A stretch of DNA of 49,973 bases from Flavobacterium sp. (GTDB lineage Bacteria; Bacteroidota; Bacteroidia; Flavobacteriales; Flavobacteriaceae): the NCBI RefSeq assembly GCF_024305175.1, contig NZ_JAMWYY010000021.1, positions 1 through 49,973 on the forward strand, given 5' to 3'. The notes under the pieces were generated by a model. That model saw nothing but the letters and a program-made list of their open reading frames with translations, was not told the origin of the DNA and did not search any database. The position numbers were made by a program, and so were the translations under genes. This document shows positions 32,887 to 40,863 of this stretch, in pieces. Numbering within the stretch: position 1 is the first letter of the stretch; every line of letters starts with the position of its first letter.

Positions 32887-34311
32887 CTATCGGTCAAACT
32901 GCTCCAGCCTGACTGAGCCATCCGGCATTTTTTCGAACCTGTATACAGATTCCTGCCTGTTGCTGCTGCACATTTTCATTGATATTAATACTATGAAGAA
33001 AGCCAGTTTCAGCCATATCCATGCCGGCTCAGCTTCTGCCTGTGGTCGCTGCACAACTACTGGTGCAGGCTCATAAAATCCATCTTCATAGTCATACACT
33101 AAAGCCAAGTGTTCCTGTTCAGCCCACATTACAAGTAAAGCCTGTACATCATCCGTAACGTAGGCATTATACTTACCTTTAGCTTCAACGATTTCTCTTT
33201 CCCTCAGGGAAACATCAACTGTGGCCAAACGGGTAAAATCTTCCTCACCTTTTGTGTAGCGGCGCAATGAGAATATTGCTATATGCCCCTCATAGCAATC
33301 ATAATCATAACTGGCTACACAGTGGCTCATCTCTGCACCCTCTTCATGCAACATCTCAGAATCGGTAAGTTCAACTGTTGTAAAAACTGCCTCGTCCTTT
33401 TCTACACGCAAACCTCTTATACCCGACTTTGGCCAGTAAAGGCGGTCTTCTTCCGCACGCCTTTTTGCCTGTTCCGCATGCCATTCTTCAGCCTGCCGCA
33501 ACAAAGCTGCCCATGTACGGCCCTGCATACTCATCTGGGGTTGAAACGCCCTTAGGCTCTCTATATACTGCAATACAACCTGCAACTTGTCCAAGGTTAT
33601 AACATCCTCTGCATTGCTTATAAATTGTATAACCCCACTCCAAAAAGCTTCATGCTCAAAACCATCTGCCAGCATGCTCCATGCCATCAATTCGGCACGC
33701 TCTATGCCAGCGCCATAACCAAGCGCCTGCGCACGCCTTATTGCCTGGTTTATGGTATAACCCGAAGGTGTAAGCCTGAAAAAGTGGCTCATCCTGTTGG
33801 TAAACTTTACCGGGAAGGCACTTAATGCCAACACACTATCGCCCCTGCCAAGCTGAACATACCAAAGCATATGTATCTTGTTGCCGGTAGCAAATACATG
33901 CTCTATAAACTGCGGTACAGGATATTTTGCAAAGCAGTGGCGTATTAATGAAGCCATTTGTTCTTCGGGGGTACAGTCTGTTTTTTGCCAAGCTGTTACT
34001 TCGCGCACCAGTTTGTTGCCAAAGCTACTCATAGCGGCTAAGACCTCTATATAATCGGGCATACGCACTACACTAAAACAACGCTGTTCATACAGGTGCA
34101 GCAATAATGCCCTGAAGGTATCACGCTTCCACAAATTGCCGGTTGCACTCATTTGTGCAAAATGCGCAGCTATAATACTTTGCAGCGTGCCTTTATTGCC
34201 TGTAAGCACCTGTTGCTGGCTGTATGCCCTGTTTACCATATCGGTAAAACCTGTGGCCGCTGCGCCCGGCAGCATTGTTTTAAGTGTTGTTGTTTCCATA
34301 ACATTTAGCAT
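32887..34311 (-). CDS. PcfJ-like domain protein
   Basis: 474-residue protein with the PcfJ-like signature in its second half (about residues 310-400): LHEEGAEMSHCVASYDYDC followed by FSLRRY, RLATVDVSLRE and EAKGKYNAYVTDDV. PcfJ was named from a conjugative plasmid, but chromosomal copies are common and uncharacterised. A single hydrophobic helix lies near residues 430-448, followed by a short tail. Met5 is an alternative start. The gene has its own terminator and is preceded by two other minus-strand terminators, so it is an isolated unit. Confidence 0.75.
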   Translation of the reverse strand: MLNVMETTTLKTMLPGAAATGFTDMVNRAYSQQQVLTGNKGTLQSIIAAHFAQMSATGNLWKRDTFRALLLHLYEQRCFSVVRMPDYIEVLAAMSSFGNKLVREVTAWQKTDCTPEEQMASLIRHCFAKYPVPQFIEHVFATGNKIHMLWYVQLGRGDSVLALSAFPVKFTNRMSHFFRLTPSGYTINQAIRRAQALGYGAGIERAELMAWSMLADGFEHEAFWSGVIQFISNAEDVITLDKLQVVLQYIESLRAFQPQMSMQGRTWAALLRQAEEWHAEQAKRRAEEDRLYWPKSGIRGLRVEKDEAVFTTVELTDSEMLHEEGAEMSHCVASYDYDCYEGHIAIFSLRRYTKGEEDFTRLATVDVSLREREIVEAKGKYNAYVTDDVQALLVMWAEQEHLALVYDYEDGFYEPAPVVVQRPQAEAEPAWIWLKLAFFIVLISMKMCSSNRQESVYRFEKMPDGSVRLEQFDR

Positions 34312-34383
34312 TTACAGATTCAACTGAATCCTGCTGTTAATCTATCATGCGTTTATAATTTTGTTTTAATCTTTTTAAAATAA

Positions 34384-34415
34384 AAAGCCCGGTTCCTGTA
34401 ACAGAACCGGGCTTT
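34384..34415 (-). terminator. Strong hairpin terminator upstream of the PcfJ-like gene
   Basis: The perfect 12-bp stem AAAGCCCGGTTC / GAACCGGGCTTT with an 8-base loop is followed on the minus strand by a T-rich run (TTTTTATTTT). It must end a minus-strand transcript that begins further right. Confidence 0.88.
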
Positions 34416-34556
34416 GCTTATGCAAAAGCATTTCTCTCCTTTCAAGAGGAAATATCCGGTTCAGTGCATAGATAGTCCAGCCCGCTCATTGGCAAGTTGC
34501 ACCCTATGGGGTTAAATACTGTATGTTGTGCAATGTTTAAAATCATAGCATAAAAA
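34416..34556 (-). other. Stretch between two terminators; possible ncRNA or tiny gene
   Basis: About 140 bases lie between two minus-strand terminators whose stems share AAGCCCGG. Within it TTGCAC and GTGCAA arms could pair, as could GCTT/AAGC near the left end. No known RNA family is recognised. Because the left hairpin is a strong terminator, some minus-strand RNA should pass through here. Confidence 0.35.
34442..34546 (-). CDS. Possible 34-residue small ORF
   Basis: An ATG-started reading frame of 34 residues (start MILNIAQHTVF, end TEPDISS) with two cysteines, stopping 27 bases before the strong hairpin at 34384-34415. The start is only 11 bases after the poly-T end of the preceding terminator and no promoter is obvious. 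It may equally be a chance frame in an untranslated RNA. Confidence 0.2.
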   Translation of the reverse strand: MILNIAQHTVFNPIGCNLPMSGLDYLCTEPDISS

Positions 34557-34584
34557 AAGCCCGGAGCTTATCGGTTCCGGGCTT
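34557..34584 (-). terminator. Hairpin terminator after the 31-residue small ORF
   Basis: The stem AAGCCCGGA / TCCGGGCTT is followed on the minus strand by a run of seven T. It lies 24 bases after the small ORF stop. Confidence 0.85.
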
Positions 34585-34607
34585 ATATATTTGTAAGTTA
34601 TAAATAT

Positions 34608-34703
34608 CTATTTAAAACTAAACTGCGCTACAAAACCCGGCGCCAACGCAAGAAAGCTTTCTCCTGCATCGTTAAGCTGATATGTAAGTTTTGTAAAACG
34701 CAT
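34608..34703 (-). CDS. Small ORF, 31 residues, with own promoter and terminator
   Basis: The frame begins ATG (MRFTKLTYQLNDAG) and ends VAQFSFK, rich in Phe and with no signal peptide. It is framed as a full transcription unit: a -7 box TACATTTG at 34728-34735 with a CTTG -33 element 19 bases away, a short A/T leader, and a rho-independent terminator 24 bases after the stop. Gene finders would miss it by size. No family recognised; it might instead be a short regulatory RNA. Confidence 0.45.
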   Translation of the reverse strand: MRFTKLTYQLNDAGESFLALAPGFVAQFSFK

Positions 34704-34727
34704 TTTTATTTCTTTTTTATTTGTGTG

Positions 34728-34758
34728 CAAATGTACAGTAAAATCTTAATAATGCAAG
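34728..34758 (-). promoter_or_regulatory. Predicted promoter of the small transcription unit
   Basis: On the minus strand CTTG (3 of 4 matches to the -33 TTTG), a 19-base spacer and TACATTTG (exact TAnnTTTG) fit the Bacteroidota consensus. It is the best two-element match I found in the window. Confidence 0.6.
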
Positions 34759-34832
34759 AACTGTCGATTATTTATACTAAATCTAATTCTTTGAATAGTA
34801 AGGCTGTACTAAAATAATTGAGAAATATCCGG

Positions 34833-35207
34833 TTAGTCTGCAGGCTGTAGCTGCACCGTTATTATTTCGCTGATAACATGGCACTCATCTTCTCCCACGG
34901 CTATCGGTTGCGATGTAAAGGTTTCATAACCTTCTGCGGTAACAGTAAGGGTATAAGTACCTGCACGCTCCCAAGCCCCTACAAACTGAGCCGGCGCATC
35001 AAGAAACTGGAGTGTTTCGGTATATAAGCCATCCTTGGCAACAACAGTTATGCCCTCACCCAGTAATGCTGAGGTTTCGGCGTCTTTAACCGTTACGTTC
35101 AATCCGGCACGCGCCTCTTCAGTACAAACAACATCATTGTTATCATCATCGCCGCTGCATGAAACGACAAGAGAAAACATCATTGCAAAAAGAACTATTT
35201 TTTTCAT
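34833..35207 (-). CDS. Small lipoprotein with carboxypeptidase-regulatory-like fold
   Basis: 124-residue lipoprotein. The signal peptide MKKIVLFAMMFSLVVSC has its lipid-modified Cys17, followed by an acidic GDDDNND stretch typical of Bacteroidota surface export signals. An Ig-like/carboxypeptidase-regulatory-like beta domain then runs over about residues 35-122 (LNVTVKDAETSALLGEG and GTYTLTVTAEGYETF). I choose the internal ATG because the upstream extension has no coding character and would hide the signal peptide. Function unknown. Confidence 0.8.
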   Translation of the reverse strand: MKKIVLFAMMFSLVVSCSGDDDNNDVVCTEEARAGLNVTVKDAETSALLGEGITVVAKDGLYTETLQFLDAPAQFVGAWERAGTYTLTVTAEGYETFTSQPIAVGEDECHVISEIITVQLQPAD

Positions 35208-35350
35208 AAGTACGTGTTTATGGATATAGATGCAGTAATTGTATAAAGGTTGCGCTTCTTGTACTACAACTGTTATTTTTTGGTTAAAATAAGTAGGAAA
35301 AAACCAGTCGCAATGCATTATTTGTAAATTAGTAATAATAACTAGTATAA

Positions 35351-36496
35351 ATGAGCCTGTTACAAAACTACTTATCTGTAAGGCAGCGCACTGAAGAAAT
35401 ATGCCGCGTGCTGCATACAGAAGATTATATACCCCAGCCTGCCGTATTTGTGAGTCCGCCCAAATGGCACCTTGCACACAGCACCTGGTTTTTTGAAGAG
35501 TTTATTTTGACTAAGCACCTGCCGGGTTATAAGGTTTTTGATGAGGATTTCTGTTTCCTGTTTAACAGCTACTATAACAATATAGGCGACAGGACATTCA
35601 GGGCCGACAGGGGTGCCATAACAAGGCCGGGAGTTGATGCTGTTTACGAATATCGTAAGTATGTGGACAACCATATGGAGGCCGCGTTAAAAAACGAAGG
35701 CATAAACGAACTTGTAATGCTGGGCATTAACCACGAGCAGCAGCACCAGGAGCTTTTATTGACAGACATAAAATATATACTGGGCTGTAATCCCACATTC
35801 CCCATATATAATAAAGATATTAACTGGGAAAGCCAGGCAAATGATAGTAGCGGATTTATTACTATTGAAGAAGGGATTTATGAGACAGGCTACAACGGTA
35901 ACAGATTTTGTTATGATAACGAGCTCGGCAGGCACAAGGTGTATCTGAACCGTTTTGAGATAGCAAATCAACTGGTTACAAATGCCGAATATATAGCTTT
36001 TATGGAAGCCGGCGGTTATACCGATTTTAATTACTGGCTGGATGAAGGCTGGGCCTGGCTCAACGAAAACAGCATTGATGCCCCAATGTACTGGCACAAA
36101 ATAAAGGGGCAATGGAAACATTATACTATGTGTGGGCTAAACGATGTAGACCCCGATGCTATGGTTACGCACATTAGCTTTTATGAAGCGGCAGCCTATG
36201 CTGAATGGAAAGGCATGCGCCTGCCAACAGAGTTTGAATGGGAAGCTGCCTCAGAAAAATTAAACTGGGGCAAACGCTGGGAGTGGACACACAGCGCATA
36301 CCTGCCCTACCCCGGTTTTGCCAAGGCAGACGGAGCAGTTGGCGAGTATAACGGCAAATTCATGATAAACCAGATGGTGCTTCGCGGGGCATCATGTGCA
36401 ACCAGCCCCGGACACAGCCGGGCTACTTACCGCAACTTTTTTCACCCGCAGGAACGGTGGCAGTTTAACGGCATCCGGCTTGTAAAAAAACAGTAA
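35351..36496 (+). CDS. egtB: EgtB-type sulfoxide synthase (ergothioneine biosynthesis)
   Basis: Non-heme iron enzyme joining a thiol (cysteine or gamma-glutamylcysteine) to hercynine with O2. An N-terminal DinB-like domain provides the iron histidines: His43 (HLAHSTWFFEEF) and His128/His132 (GINHEQQHQE). A C-terminal formylglycine-generating-enzyme-like domain runs from about residue 180 to the end (LPTEFEWEAAS, LRGASCATSPGHSRATYRNFF). The 381 residues are shorter than mycobacterial EgtB. It is 6 bases upstream of egtD. The related ovothiol enzyme OvoA is larger and carries a methyltransferase, so EgtB is favoured. Confidence 0.88.
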   Translation: MSLLQNYLSVRQRTEEICRVLHTEDYIPQPAVFVSPPKWHLAHSTWFFEEFILTKHLPGYKVFDEDFCFLFNSYYNNIGDRTFRADRGAITRPGVDAVYEYRKYVDNHMEAALKNEGINELVMLGINHEQQHQELLLTDIKYILGCNPTFPIYNKDINWESQANDSSGFITIEEGIYETGYNGNRFCYDNELGRHKVYLNRFEIANQLVTNAEYIAFMEAGGYTDFNYWLDEGWAWLNENSIDAPMYWHKIKGQWKHYTMCGLNDVDPDAMVTHISFYEAAAYAEWKGMRLPTEFEWEAASEKLNWGKRWEWTHSAYLPYPGFAKADGAVGEYNGKFMINQMVLRGASCATSPGHSRATYRNFFHPQERWQFNGIRLVKKQ

Positions 36497-36502
36497 AGAA
36501 CC

Positions 36503-37465
36503 ATGAACACAGCAACAACAATAACCACCACCCCGTTCGCCGAAGACGTACTTGATGGGCTTTCAGCAAAAGAGAAGCACCTGTCGTCTAAATATTTTTA
36601 TGACGATAACGGCAGCCGTATTTTTATGCAGATCATGAAAATGGCTGAGTACTACCCTACCGGGTGCGAGTTTGAAATACTTTCGCAGCAATCTGACAAA
36701 ATATTGCAGCAACTGCCTTTTGCCGGTACAGAATTTAATATTGTAGAGTTTGGCAGTGGCGACGGCATGAAAACGCGCCACCTGCTGGGTACTTTTATGG
36801 CTAAAGGTGCAAGTTTTACCTATATACCCATTGATATTTCTCAGGAAGCTATAGATACGCTCGAAAAAAATGTAAGGGCGGTTTTACCCGATATAGATAT
36901 GCAGCCGCAAACCGGCGACTATTTTGAGATACTGGACAGTATTTCACAAAACAATAAACCTAACCTCTTCCTGTTTTTAGGCGGCAACATTGGCAATTAC
37001 AAGCATGAAGACGCGGTAAACCTGCTTAAGAAATTTAATGACGGTATGCACAAAGGAGATATGCTGCTGATGGGCATGGATTTAAAAAAGAATCCGCGTA
37101 CCATACAAAAGGCTTATGACGACCCGCATGGTATTACTAAGGCGTTTAACATGAACCTGCTTAAGCGTATTAATAACGAGCTAGATTCTGACATTAAGCT
37201 TGACCAGTTTGATTTTTACTGTGACTACAACCCAAAAAGCGGTGAGGTTAACAGTTACCTGGTGAGCCTTAAAAAACAGCACTTTCATAGCACTGTACTT
37301 AACACTACTTTTTATTTTGAAAAGGATGAAATGATATGGACGGAGCTGTCACAAAAATACAATCCTGATGACATTAAACAACTGGCTAAAGAAACCGGGC
37401 TGTCTGTAACCCATAACTTTATGGATTGCCGCCACTATTTTACCGATAGTTTGTGGATGAAGTAG
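36503..37465 (+). CDS. egtD: L-histidine N-alpha-methyltransferase
   Basis: S-adenosylmethionine-dependent enzyme making trimethylhistidine (hercynine), the first ergothioneine intermediate. The SAM-binding motif VEFGSGDGMKTRHLL (residues 81-95), YIPIDISQEAI and FLGGNIGNY are the conserved blocks. Its 320 residues are family length. It follows egtB by 6 bases. No egtA, egtC or egtE is present in the window, so the final C-S lyase must be elsewhere. Confidence 0.92.
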   Translation: MNTATTITTTPFAEDVLDGLSAKEKHLSSKYFYDDNGSRIFMQIMKMAEYYPTGCEFEILSQQSDKILQQLPFAGTEFNIVEFGSGDGMKTRHLLGTFMAKGASFTYIPIDISQEAIDTLEKNVRAVLPDIDMQPQTGDYFEILDSISQNNKPNLFLFLGGNIGNYKHEDAVNLLKKFNDGMHKGDMLLMGMDLKKNPRTIQKAYDDPHGITKAFNMNLLKRINNELDSDIKLDQFDFYCDYNPKSGEVNSYLVSLKKQHFHSTVLNTTFYFEKDEMIWTELSQKYNPDDIKQLAKETGLSVTHNFMDCRHYFTDSLWMK

Positions 37466-37546
37466 AGAATTAAATTCGGGATAGAAAATTTTCATCAAAT
37501 AGAATTTAATTTATTACTTTAGACTACTAAATTAAACAATTCTAAA

Positions 37547-38488
37547 ATGGTAAGGCAAACAATTAATGTGAAAGATGTTGCTATATCTGTAGACGATGAA
37601 TATATCTGTATTACAGATATGATTAAAGCTAAAGAAGGTGATTTTGCTATAAGTGATTGGTTAAGAAATAGAAACACTTTAGAATACATATCTGCATGGG
37701 AAAGTATGAATAATCCTAATTTTAATTATGGCGAATTCGCCATAATTACAAGCGGTGCAGGGTTAAACGGCTACAAGGTTAGCGTCAAAGATTTAGTAGA
37801 AAAAGCTAACATAACTTGTATCAAAGCAAAAACGGGGAGATACGGAGGCACTTATGCTCATAAAGATATCGCATTTAATTTCGGTATGTGGATAAGCCCA
37901 ATGTTTCAACTATATATAGTAAAAGAATATCAACGATTAAAAGAAGTTGAACAAAATACGTATAATCTAGAATGGGATGTAAAAAGAGTATTAACAAAAG
38001 TAAATTATAATATACATACTGATGCGATTCAAAAACATATAATACCTCATAGTACTTTACCCATCGAAAAGAGAGGTATTGAATACGCTAAGGAAGCCGA
38101 TTTACTAAACTTAGCGCTTTTCGGGTGTACTGCCAAAGAGTGGAAAGACGCCAACCCACATCATGCATTGAACAAGAAAAACATATGAGACTTTGCAAGC
38201 ATCAATGAACTAACTGTTATGTCTAATCTTGAATCACTCAATGCTGAGATGATAAAACTTAATGCTACAAAACAAAATCGATATAATATCTTGTTAAAAA
38301 CTGCTAAAGATCAACTAGAACAACTTAAAAAAGTAGATATAATAAAAGCAATAAGAAAACAAAATAATAGCACTTACCTTGAAGCTAAAGACAAAACTGG
38401 TGAGCAATTAGAAAATGAATCATCTAAAAATATTTTAGAAAAAAACCAACAAGCACTTTCAGAGTTTACTAAACAAAAGAAAATTTAA
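37547..38488 (+). pseudogene. KilA-N domain gene split by an in-frame TGA
   Basis: Two parts lie in the same frame: a 213-residue N-terminal part (to the TGA at 38186-38188) and a 3' part of 99 codons (89 after its first ATG at 38219). The first part carries the KilA-N DNA-binding domain (ICITDMIKAKEGDF, GRYGGTYAHKDIAFNFGMWI) and the second a coiled-coil tail (ASINELTVMSNLESLNAEMI). In intact relatives as I remember them, an arginine stands where the TGA is, so a single substitution explains the break. The gene is A/T-rich compared with its neighbours and typical of phage-derived DNA. Confidence 0.75.
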
Positions 38489-38510
38489 AAAGAGGCATGT
38501 AATATATAAC

Positions 38511-38538
38511 AAAAGGCAGCCCCAACGGGCTGCCTTTT
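38511..38538. terminator. Bidirectional terminator between KilA-N gene and aldehyde dehydrogenase
   Basis: The perfect 12-bp stem AAAAGGCAGCCC / GGGCTGCCTTTT with loop CAAC provides T runs on both strands. The two flanking genes converge on it. Confidence 0.88.
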
Positions 38539-38570
38539 GCATTAAATACTTTATAATATAAGATGATGAA

Positions 38571-40118
38571 TTACAAATCAAAACGGATACCCTGTGCCAA
38601 TGGCAGTTCAGAACCGTAGTTAATGGTGTTTGTTTGCCTTCTCATGTAAGCTTTCCATGCATCAGAACCACTTTCGCGGCCACCGCCTGTTTCTTTTTCA
38701 CCACCAAAAGCTCCGCCAATTTCAGCGCCGGATGTTCCTATGTTTACGTTTGCAATACCACAGTCAGAACCCGCCTGGCTAAGGAAAAGTTCCATCTCCC
38801 TCATATTCTGGGTAAAGATAGAAGAAGATAATCCCTGCGGAACGTCATTCTGCATAGCAATAGCATCTTCAAGCTTGCTGTATTTCATTACATACAGTAT
38901 CGGGGCAAACGTTTCGTGCTGTACTATCTCAAAATTATTTTGGGCTTCTATAATGCATGGCTTTACATAGCAGCCGCTTTCGTAGCCGTCGCCCTGCATA
39001 ACACCACCTTCTACAATTACTTTACCGCCTTCGGCTTTAGCCTTTTCTATGGCGTTAAGATAGTTGCTTACAGAGTCTTTATCAATAAGCGGGCCAACGT
39101 GGTTATTGCTGTCCAACGGGTTGCCTATTTTAAGTTGTGCGTAAGCACTCTTAAGCACCTCTATAGTCTTATCATACATACTTTCGTGTATAATAAGCCT
39201 CCTTGTGGTGGTGCATCGCTGCCCTGCTGTACCCACAGCACCGAACACAGCACCCACAAGCACCATGTTTATATCGGCGTGCTCAGATACTATTATGGCA
39301 TTGTTACCGCCAAGCTCCAGTATAGTATTACCAAAACGCTCGGCAACGGTTTTAGACACATGGCGGCCCACACGTGTAGAGCCTGTAAACGACACAAGCG
39401 GAATACGCTTATCGTTATTAATGCGCTCGGCTATTTCCCTGCCGTTGATAAGGCAGCTAACGCCTTCCGGCACGTTATTTCTTTCCAGTACGGTTTTAAT
39501 AATATTCTGGCAGGCTATACCGCAAAGTGGTGTTTTTTCACTTGGCTTCCATATACACACATCGCCGCATATCCAGGCAATCATAGAGTTCCAGCTCCAC
39601 ACTGCCACAGGAAAGTTAAATGCAGAAATGATACCTACTACACCAACCGGGTGCCACTGCTCATACATGCGGTGCATTGGCCTTTCGCTGTGCATGGTAA
39701 GCCCGTATAACTGGCGCGATAAGCCCACTGCAAAATCACAGATATCAATCATTTCCTGTACTTCGCCAAGGCCTTCCTGCAGGCTCTTACCCATTTCATA
39801 AGAAACAAGCTGCCCCAGTGGCTCTTTATACTTGCGAAGCTCATCACCCATTTGGCGCACAATTTCGCCACGCTTGGGTGCAGGCACAAGCCTCCAGCTT
39901 TTAAAGGCTTCGGTTGCTTTTGCCATGGCAGTTTCATAATCTTCTTCTGTAGATGCTTTTACTTTTGCTATAAGTGTACCATCTACCGGCGAATAAGATT
40001 CTATGATATCGCCATTGGCAAAGCTGTTGCTGCCTGTAGAAGTACCGTCGTTAATTTCTTTTATACCCAGCTTGGCAAGGGCTTCCTGTATGCCGAAGTT
40101 ATCGGTTAGTGTTGCCAT
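38571..40118 (-). CDS. Aldehyde dehydrogenase, ALDH7 (aminoadipate semialdehyde) type
   Basis: NAD(P)-dependent dehydrogenase with catalytic Cys302 ([11 protein letters not shown]) and Glu268 ([10 protein letters not shown]). [10 protein letters not shown] and [19 protein letters not shown] match the ALDH7/antiquitin group, which oxidises alpha-aminoadipic semialdehyde in lysine breakdown. The length of 515 residues is normal. Its neighbour is a kynurenine-pathway dioxygenase, so an alternative role in 2-aminomuconic semialdehyde oxidation should be kept in mind, but the sequence points to ALDH7. Confidence 0.88.
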   Translation of the reverse strand: MATLTDNFGIQEALAKLGIKEINDGTSTGSNSFANGDIIESYSPVDGTLIAKVKASTEEDYETAMAKATEAFKSWRLVPAPKRGEIVRQMGDELRKYKEPLGQLVSYEMGKSLQEGLGEVQEMIDICDFAVGLSRQLYGLTMHSERPMHRMYEQWHPVGVVGIISAFNFPVAVWSWNSMIAWICGDVCIWKPSEKTPLCGIACQNIIKTVLERNNVPEGVSCLINGREIAERINNDKRIPLVSFTGSTRVGRHVSKTVAERFGNTILELGGNNAIIVSEHADINMVLVGAVFGAVGTAGQRCTTTRRLIIHESMYDKTIEVLKSAYAQLKIGNPLDSNNHVGPLIDKDSVSNYLNAIEKAKAEGGKVIVEGGVMQGDGYESGCYVKPCIIEAQNNFEIVQHETFAPILYVMKYSKLEDAIAMQNDVPQGLSSSIFTQNMREMELFLSQAGSDCGIANVNIGTSGAEIGGAFGGEKETGGGRESGSDAWKAYMRRQTNTINYGSELPLAQGIRFDL

Positions 40119-40153
40119 ATTTAACTTTTATGTTGTTTATTGTTATTAATTCA

Positions 40154-40161
40154 CAAATATA
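40154..40161 (-). promoter_or_regulatory. Predicted -7 box of the aldehyde dehydrogenase gene (TATATTTG)
   Basis: The plus-strand CAAATATA reads as an exact TAnnTTTG on the coding strand, giving a leader of about 30 bases. No clear -33 element. Confidence 0.45.
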
Positions 40162-40245
40162 GCCCTTTTTTATAATTCTGATAATTTTAACCTGTTTAGC
40201 GGGTTAATAAATAATTATCTTTCATTTAAAGAGCTGTTTTGTTTA

Positions 40246-40791
40246 CTACTTCACAAATTTAGGGTCGGTTGCCATTAAAGTACCGCATTTATCGCAGGTG
40301 CGCAGCTCTTCGGAATTATAGTAATGTTCGAAATGCGGCAAAAAATCTTTTTCGATATCATTCAGCTCAAAATATACCTCATGCAGTTTGTTGTTACAGT
40401 TCTCGCAAAACCATAGCAAACCATCGGTATAGCCTTTGCCTGCTCTTTTGCGTTCTATAACCAAACCTATGCTCCCCTCACTCCTGCTTGGCGAATGTGG
40501 TACACCGCCGGGGTGCAGGTACATGTCGCCGGCATTAAGTTCCATTTCCTTTCGCTCGCCGTCTTCCTGTATTACTACTTTAATACTGCCTTCAAGCTGG
40601 TAAAAAAGCTCTTCGGTTTCATTATAATGATAGTCCTTGCGGGCATTTGGGCCGGCTACTACCATAACAATATAATCTTCAGAAAGCGGGTAAATGTTTT
40701 TGTTGCCAACGGGCGGTTTAAGCAGGTGACGGTTATCTTCTATCCATTTAGTAAGGTTAAAGGGCTTCATTACTGCCATAATTGTTGTCAT
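40246..40791 (-). CDS. nbaC: 3-hydroxyanthranilate 3,4-dioxygenase
   Basis: Ring-cleaving cupin of the kynurenine pathway (to quinolinate/NAD or further breakdown). Metal ligands are His55, Glu61 (HYNETEELF) and His99 (GGVPHSPSR). The bacterial C-terminal rubredoxin-like site is present with four cysteines (FCENC and TCDKC). Length up to 181 residues. Starts at Met5 (MAVMKPFNL) or Met8 are also possible; I remember homologues beginning near KPFNL, so translation may begin at 40779. No other kynurenine genes are in the window. Confidence 0.92.
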   Translation of the reverse strand: MTTIMAVMKPFNLTKWIEDNRHLLKPPVGNKNIYPLSEDYIVMVVAGPNARKDYHYNETEELFYQLEGSIKVVIQEDGERKEMELNAGDMYLHPGGVPHSPSRSEGSIGLVIERKRAGKGYTDGLLWFCENCNNKLHEVYFELNDIEKDFLPHFEHYYNSEELRTCDKCGTLMATDPKFVK

Positions 40792-40822
40792 TAAAATTAT
40801 GTACTAAAAGTACTAAATAAAA

Positions 40823-40844
40823 AAGGTTAGCCGAAGCTAACCTT
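40823..40844 (-). terminator. Hairpin terminator after the endonuclease-family gene
   Basis: The perfect 9-bp stem AAGGTTAGC / GCTAACCTT with a tetraloop is followed on the minus strand by TTTTTTATTT. Confidence 0.85.
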
Positions 40845-40863
40845 ATATATATTGTAATGGAAA

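Noticed and set aside
35208..35477. N-terminal extension of the small lipoprotein
   Set aside because: The true signal peptide MKKIVLFAMMFSLVVSC starts internally; the upstream frame overlaps the egtB promoter region and the start of egtB on the other strand.
38916..39801. Long open frames on the plus strand opposite the aldehyde dehydrogenase
   Set aside because: They are shadows of a well-conserved minus-strand gene, with no family resemblance and no promoter or domain.
40791..40822. Operator GTACT-n3-AGTAC upstream of the dioxygenase gene
   Set aside because: The 5-bp arms in A/T-rich DNA are too short to distinguish from chance.
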